Shown here: in pieces, positions 13,970 through 18,566 of the stretch | Position numbering within the stretch: the first letter of the stretch is position 1 | How the letters are laid out: every line of letters starts with the position of its first letter | Source of the DNA: JBBQSN01 sp038213835 | Lineage (GTDB): Bacteria; Actinomycetota; Actinomycetes; Actinomycetales; CAWJMD01 | Assembly: GCA_038213835.1 (NCBI GenBank) | Contig: JBBQSN010000063.1 | Span: forward strand, 1-18,566 | DNA length: 18,566 bases | Reading direction: 5' to 3' | Made by a program: the position numbers and the translations under genes | The notes under the pieces: model-generated | What the model was told of the DNA's origin: nothing | The model's database searches: none | What the model saw: only the letters and a program-made list of their open reading frames with translations

Positions 13970-14938
13970 GTGGACAGCACCCTCCCCGGCGAGGTCACCC
14001 GTGACGACGTCGACCGTGCGCTCGCGACCGCTCCCCGGACGGGCGCCGGCACGATCGATCGCTGGACGTGGCTGGCGGAGCAGGGCGCGCGCGACCTGTG
14101 CCTGGGCAAGCTGGTCGAGCCGCACCTGGACGCCGCGAGCATCCTGGCGGACCTCGGCACGGTGGTCCCCGGTCCGGGCAGCGCGTGGGCGGTGTGGGCC
14201 GCCGAGCCGCCGGGCCTGGTCCTGCAGGCCACCTGCGACGGCGACGGCTGGGTGCTCGAGGGGACCAAGGCGTTCTGCTCCGGCTGGGCCCTGGCCTCGC
14301 ACGCGCTGGTGACCGCGACCCACGACGGTACCTCGCGCCTGTTCGCGCTCGACCTCGACGACGCCCGCACCCGGGGACTCGTGCAGCCGACCGGACCTGC
14401 CTGGGTCGGGCACGGCATGCGCCGGGCGGGGACGGCCACCCTCTCCGTGAGCGGCGTGCCGGCCGAACCCGTCGGTCGGTCGGGCGACTACACCGGCCGG
14501 GTTCGGTTCTGGGACAACGCGATCGGCGTTGCTGCCGTCTGGTGGGGCGGTGCTCGTGCTGTCGGGGACACGCTGTCGGCAGCTGCTCGTCGTCGCCGGC
14601 TCCCCGAGCACGGTCTGGCCCACCTCGGAGCTGTGACGAGCGTGCTCGACCGCACCTGGTGCCACCTCGCCGAGGCCGCGCGGGTGGTCGACGCCGGGGG
14701 CGACGACGTCCCCGCCCGGCGGGCCCTGGCCGAGTCGGTGCGCGCCAGCGCCGCGGCGGCGGTCGACGAGGTCGTCGCCCGGGTCGACCGGGCGCTCGGG
14801 CCAGGACCGCTCGCGCTGGACGGGCCTCACAGCACCCGGGTCGAGGACCTGCGCACCTTCGTCCGGCAGCACCACGCCGAGAAGGACCTCTCCGCGCTCG
14901 GCAGCCTCGTCGTCGACGGCCACGGGCGGGTGCCGTGA
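13970..14938 (+). CDS. Acyl-CoA dehydrogenase-like protein (short form)
   Basis: The product has 322 aa, shorter than the usual 380 or so. It has the ACAD middle-domain pattern: WVLEGTKAFCSGWALASHAL (94-113), LFALDLDD (124-131) and RRAGTATLSVSGVPAEPVG (151-169). A helical C-terminal part follows, ending HSTRVEDLRTFVRQHHAEKD. Members of this kind often sit in actinobacterial clusters with a PIG-L deacetylase, a NodS-like methyltransferase and a glycosyltransferase; the role is unknown. I chose the GTG at 13970 because it gives a plausible N-terminus and lies 6 nt after a GACGAT -10-like box. Its stop overlaps a remnant ORF (GTGA). The partner genes here are reduced to fragments, so the protein may have lost its pathway. 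Confidence 0.8.
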   Translation: MDSTLPGEVTRDDVDRALATAPRTGAGTIDRWTWLAEQGARDLCLGKLVEPHLDAASILADLGTVVPGPGSAWAVWAAEPPGLVLQATCDGDGWVLEGTKAFCSGWALASHALVTATHDGTSRLFALDLDDARTRGLVQPTGPAWVGHGMRRAGTATLSVSGVPAEPVGRSGDYTGRVRFWDNAIGVAAVWWGGARAVGDTLSAAARRRRLPEHGLAHLGAVTSVLDRTWCHLAEAARVVDAGGDDVPARRALAESVRASAAAAVDEVVARVDRALGPGPLALDGPHSTRVEDLRTFVRQHHAEKDLSALGSLVVDGHGRVP

Positions 14939-15045
14939 CCGGCCTTTCGGTGCTCGCCGTCGGACCTGCCGCGCAGGCCGCGGCCGTCCTCCCGCCGCAG
15001 GTGCTGGCGCACTTCTCGCGACCCTTCGAGGCGGTGCCGGGATGA
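14935..15045 (+). pseudogene. Probable remnant of a PIG-L deacetylase gene (internal deletion)
   Basis: A 36-codon ORF starts with GTG overlapping the dehydrogenase stop (GTGA) and ends with TGA overlapping the next ATG (ATGA). It reads VTGLSVLAVGP, then AVLPPQVLAHFSRPFEAVPG. The second part resembles the tail of PIG-L deacetylases that normally follow this dehydrogenase in actinobacteria. The zinc motif and the rest of the enzyme are absent. The simplest reading is an in-frame internal deletion that left the two junctions intact. Assignment rests on context and a short tail, so it is tentative. Confidence 0.5.
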
Positions 15046-15197
15046 CGTCCTCCGACTACTTCGACGACCTGCACGCGCGGGACGACGACCCCTGGCGGCT
15101 AGCCACGACCGCCTACGAGCTGCGCAGGTACGCCGCGACCGTGGCCGCGGTGCCCGGCCGCCCGCAGCGCGGCTTCGAGCCCGGCTGCACCTGCTGA
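15042..15197 (+). pseudogene. Truncated NodS-like SAM-dependent methyltransferase, N-terminus only
   Basis: The 51-codon ORF reads MTSSDYFDDLHARDDDPWRL, then ATTAYELRRYAATVAAVPGR, then GFEPGCTC and a stop. The start of NodS-type methyltransferases looks like this: YF-x-LY-x-R-x-DPW, then Y-E-x-RKY, then FE-x-GC-SIG, the beginning of the SAM-binding loop. The stop comes exactly at that loop, so no methyltransferase can be made. Nothing like the missing part is visible in the following 56 nt before pgm. It overlaps the previous remnant by ATGA. Confidence 0.7.
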
Positions 15198-15207
15198 CGC
15201 CCCGCAC

Positions 15208-15247
15208 GTGACTCACGGGTGACTCACAGCCCGTGCGGTGCCAGGAT
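15208..15247 (+). promoter_or_regulatory. pgm promoter with 11-nt-period direct repeats
   Basis: CAGGAT (15242-15247) lies 6 nt before the pgm ATG and fits a leaderless -10 box. GTGACT (15219-15224) is 17 nt upstream and fits a weak -35. GTGACTCAC occurs twice with an 11-nt period (15208-15216 and 15219-15227), the second covering the -35. The repeats are also framed by a 7-bp inverted pair, CCGCACG/CGTGCGG (15202-15208 and 15232-15238). Confidence 0.5.
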
Positions 15248-15253
15248 CGGCGC

Positions 15254-16885
<1,632 letters not shown>

Positions 16886-16886
16886 G

Positions 16887-16908
16887 CGAAGCAGGCCCGG
16901 GTGCTTCG
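16887..16908 (+). terminator. Hairpin after pgm, possible terminator
   Basis: CGAAGCA-GGCCCGGG-TGCTTCG is a perfect 7-bp stem with an 8-nt loop starting 1 nt after the pgm stop. There is no T-run, as is common for GC-rich actinobacterial terminators. Confidence 0.5.
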
Positions 16909-16964
16909 GGGAGTGCCTGGGCGGGCCCTTCCCGGATCCGAGCCGTTGATGGACGTGGCAGCGA

Positions 16965-16980
16965 ACTACAGGTGTAGTGT
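16965..16980 (+). promoter_or_regulatory. tetR -10 box overlapped by a perfect operator dyad
   Basis: TAGTGT (16975-16980) ends 6 nt before the GTG of the tetR gene. ACTACA-GG-TGTAGT (16965-16978) is a perfect 6-2-6 inverted repeat covering the first part of that box. A repressor bound here would block the promoter, so autorepression by the TetR protein is likely. Confidence 0.7.
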
Positions 16981-16986
16981 GAGCAC

Positions 16987-17556
16987 GTGGGTCGCCGTGA
17001 CACCGTCCTCGACGCCGCCATCGCCCTGCTCGGCCAGCAGGGTGTCCGGGCGCTGACCCATCGCGCCGTCGACGCCGCCGCCGGCCTGCCCACCGGGTCG
17101 ACCTCGAACCTGTTCCGCACCCGCGACGCCCTCGTCGATGGCGTGGTCGACCGGTTCGTGGAACGCGAGGCGTCGGTCTGGGACGGCGTCGTCGATCGCG
17201 TGGACGGCTCCACCCCCGCAGGCCTGGGTCGAGCCCTCGCCGCCTTCGCCGTCGAGGCCACCGGCCCGAACCGGACGCTCACGCTCGCCCGCTACGCCGT
17301 CCTGCTCGAGGCGGCGCACCGCCCGACGCTGCGCGCTCACCTGCACGCCGAAGGAGCGGGCGTCAGCGGGCGCGCGGCGGGGTGGTTGCGCGAGGCCGGT
17401 TCGTCCCGTCCGGAGCAGGACGCCCACCTGGTCCTGAACTACTGGACGGGTCTCGTGCTGCACGAGCTGGCCGACCCCGCATCGCACTTCGATCCCGAGC
17501 CGCTCGTGGTGGCTCTGGTGACCACCGTGCTCGCATCGGGGCGGGACGAAGGCTGA
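16987..17556 (+). CDS. TetR/AcrR family transcriptional regulator
   Basis: The 189-aa protein has the N-terminal TetR helix-turn-helix: RRDTVLDAAIALLGQQGVRA (3-22), LTHRAVDAAAGLPTGSTSNL (23-42) and FRTRDAL. A helical C-terminal ligand domain follows. The ligand is unknown. It is probably leaderless, with the GTG at 16987 placed 6 nt after the -10 box. A perfect dyad covering that box suggests autorepression. Twelve nucleotides separate it from the MDMPI-type gene, which it probably controls as part of the same transcript. Confidence 0.92.
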   Translation: MGRRDTVLDAAIALLGQQGVRALTHRAVDAAAGLPTGSTSNLFRTRDALVDGVVDRFVEREASVWDGVVDRVDGSTPAGLGRALAAFAVEATGPNRTLTLARYAVLLEAAHRPTLRAHLHAEGAGVSGRAAGWLREAGSSRPEQDAHLVLNYWTGLVLHELADPASHFDPEPLVVALVTTVLASGRDEG

Positions 17557-17568
17557 GAGGAGTCCGTC

Positions 17569-18216
17569 GTGGACGAGGACCAGGTATGGCACGCGATCGA
17601 CCAGCAGCGGCTGCGAACGGCCGATCTGCTGAGCTCGTTGGACACGCGACAGTGGGACGAGCCGTCGCTGTGCGCGGGCTGGACGGTACGCGACGTCGCC
17701 GCCCATCTCACCCTCCAGCAGCTGGGGATGCGCGACGCCCTCGCGATGGCACTGCGTGCCCCCGGCCTGAACCGCCCCATCCGCGAGGCCGCTCGGCGCG
17801 AGTCGCGGCGGCGCGCACCCGACGAGCTGGTCGAGGGCCTGCGCTCGATGGTCGGCTCACGGCGGCACAACGTGGGGGTCACCTGCCGAGAGGCCCTGAT
17901 CGACAGCCTGGTGCACGCTCAGGACGTCGCGATCCCGCTCGGGGCCACCCTGCCGCTCGACCCGGACGCCGCGCAGGAGGCCGCCACCCGGGCCTGGTCG
18001 CTCGGCTGGCCGTGGTTCGCGCGCCGACGGCTGCGCGGGCTGCGACTGGTGGCCACCGACACCGGCTGGACCGCCGGCGAGGGTGAGCTGGTCGAAGGGA
18101 CCACGGAGGCGCTGCTGCTGACCGTCGCGCACCGACCCGTTGCGCTGGAACGGCTCTCAGGCCCGGGACTGCCGGAGATCCGAAAGCGCCTTGGGTCGTC
18201 GCGGTCGTCATCGTGA
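17569..18216 (+). CDS. Maleylpyruvate isomerase family (mycothiol-dependent, DinB-like) protein
   Basis: The 215-aa protein has the MDMPI N-terminal pattern: a helix with ADLLSSLDTRQWDEPSLCAG (18-37), WTVRDVAAHLTLQQLG (38-53) with the metal-ligand-type His46, and ALIDSLVHAQDVAIPLG (109-125) with His116. The fold is a DinB-like four-helix bundle, and known members use mycothiol in thiol transfer or isomerisation. The actual reaction is unknown. The GTG at 17569 follows GAGAGGAG at a good distance. It follows tetR closely and is probably derepressed together with it. Confidence 0.88.
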   Translation: MDEDQVWHAIDQQRLRTADLLSSLDTRQWDEPSLCAGWTVRDVAAHLTLQQLGMRDALAMALRAPGLNRPIREAARRESRRRAPDELVEGLRSMVGSRRHNVGVTCREALIDSLVHAQDVAIPLGATLPLDPDAAQEAATRAWSLGWPWFARRRLRGLRLVATDTGWTAGEGELVEGTTEALLLTVAHRPVALERLSGPGLPEIRKRLGSSRSSS

Positions 18217-18242
18217 CGCGCGTTTCGAGCGGCTCCTGCGTC

Positions 18243-18278
18243 AAAGCCGTTGTCAGAGGGTGCTTCTAGACTTCGTGC
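18243..18278 (+). promoter_or_regulatory. Conserved promoter block of the right DUF222-type gene
   Basis: AAAGCCGTTGTCAGAGG followed by TTCTAGACTTC matches the left copy in 30 of 36 bases. TAGACT lies 6 nt before the ATG at 18279, giving a leaderless arrangement. Similarity starts at AAAGCC; the sequence just before it is not shared with the left copy. Confidence 0.6.
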
Positions 18279-18566
18279 ATGGGGTCGGAGCGGGTCGGTC
18301 GTTGGTTGGGTGAGGGGTTGCGGACGCGCACCCTGGCCCGGTGTGCGGCCGAGGCGAACGACATCCGGCTGGTCCGGTTGCTGGCCCAGCACTCGCGCCG
18401 TCAGAACGCGCACCTGCTCGACACTCTGGCGTCCCCGTCGGGCACGGTGCTGGGCTCGACCAGGTTCACCCGGGCCGACCTGGACGACCTGGCCGCCCGT
18501 GAGGTCGCGGCCTGGGCGGGGGTCTCGGTCTGGAACGCCGCGACCTGGATCGCGGCGGCCGACGTG
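18279..18566 (+). CDS. DUF222/13E12-type HNH endonuclease-family protein, N-terminal 96 codons (right copy)
   Basis: This gene runs off the right edge. It starts MGSERVGRWLGEGLRTRTLA and matches the left-edge gene almost throughout the shared 41 codons. The following part contains LLDTLASPSGTVLGSTRF and LDDLAAREVAAWAGVSVWNA, a helical region with a DUF222-like look (alternating hydrophobic helix ending in A-W-A-G-x-S). The HNH motif itself is not in view. Family members occur in many near-identical copies per actinobacterial genome. Function is not firmly known. Confidence 0.7.
   Translation, partial: MGSERVGRWLGEGLRTRTLARCAAEANDIRLVRLLAQHSRRQNAHLLDTLASPSGTVLGSTRFTRADLDDLAAREVAAWAGVSVWNAATWIAAADV

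Noticed and set aside
13569..14312. Plus-strand ORF with A/G/T-rich repeats opposite the repeat peptide
   Set aside because: The repeats read in several frames because the unit is 12 nt. The minus-strand frame has the ribosome site and the coupled overlap, whereas the plus frame runs on into the dehydrogenase gene out of frame.

Overview
The window comes from a high-GC Gram-positive actinomycete. The GC content is very high, and GTG starts, ATGA/GTGA gene overlaps and TANNNT -10 boxes 6-7 nt before start codons are common. The gene content fits: a mycothiol-type maleylpyruvate isomerase-fold protein, an F420-type (Ddn-like) nitroreductase, a four-cysteine SoxR and DUF222/13E12-type genes. I would guess a relative of Nocardioidaceae or Micrococcales, but sequence reading alone does not fix the genus.

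Layout. Both ends are 5' portions of closely similar DUF222/13E12-type genes in inverted orientation (1-124 minus, 18279-18566 plus), sharing the promoter block as well as the coding start. From 223 to 3998 the minus strand carries purS-purQ-purL, overlapping or nearly so, followed by a small P-loop kinase gene broken by a frameshift. Two plus-strand genes follow (an MBL-fold hydrolase and a Ddn-like protein, 4197-5332). The minus strand then carries purC-yjbQ (5362-6665), divergent from a PIG-L/MshB-like deacetylase (6733-7476). soxR (7478-7948) is divergent from an SDR-queA-like pair (7996-9815), with a SoxR-box-like site between them. A cytosolic-looking S10 peptidase (9852-11381) overlaps the end of a convergent sucrase/ferredoxin-like gene (11368-12282).

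Upstream of that gene on the minus strand is the most unusual locus. A 75-residue Ala-Asp-Gly-Gly repeat peptide gene (13578-13805) is translationally coupled by a GTGA overlap to a JmjC/cupin-4 2-oxoglutarate oxygenase (12379-13581), with hairpins in the peptide gene leader. Divergent from it is an acyl-CoA dehydrogenase-like gene (13970-14938), followed by two tiny overlapping ORFs that look like remnants of a PIG-L gene and a NodS-like methyltransferase gene, i.e. a decayed operon. The window ends with pgm (15254-16885), a tetR-MDMPI pair with a perfect operator dyad over the tetR -10 box (16965-18216), and the right DUF222 gene.

Biologically, this is core purine biosynthesis (PurS/Q/L for FGAR amidation, PurC for SAICAR) and glycogen/sugar-phosphate metabolism (Pgm), mixed with thiol/redox accessory functions (SoxR, SDR, Ddn-like, MDMPI). 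The best candidate for an undescribed system is the repeat peptide plus JmjC oxygenase pair. The altered QueA paralogue under possible SoxR control is second.
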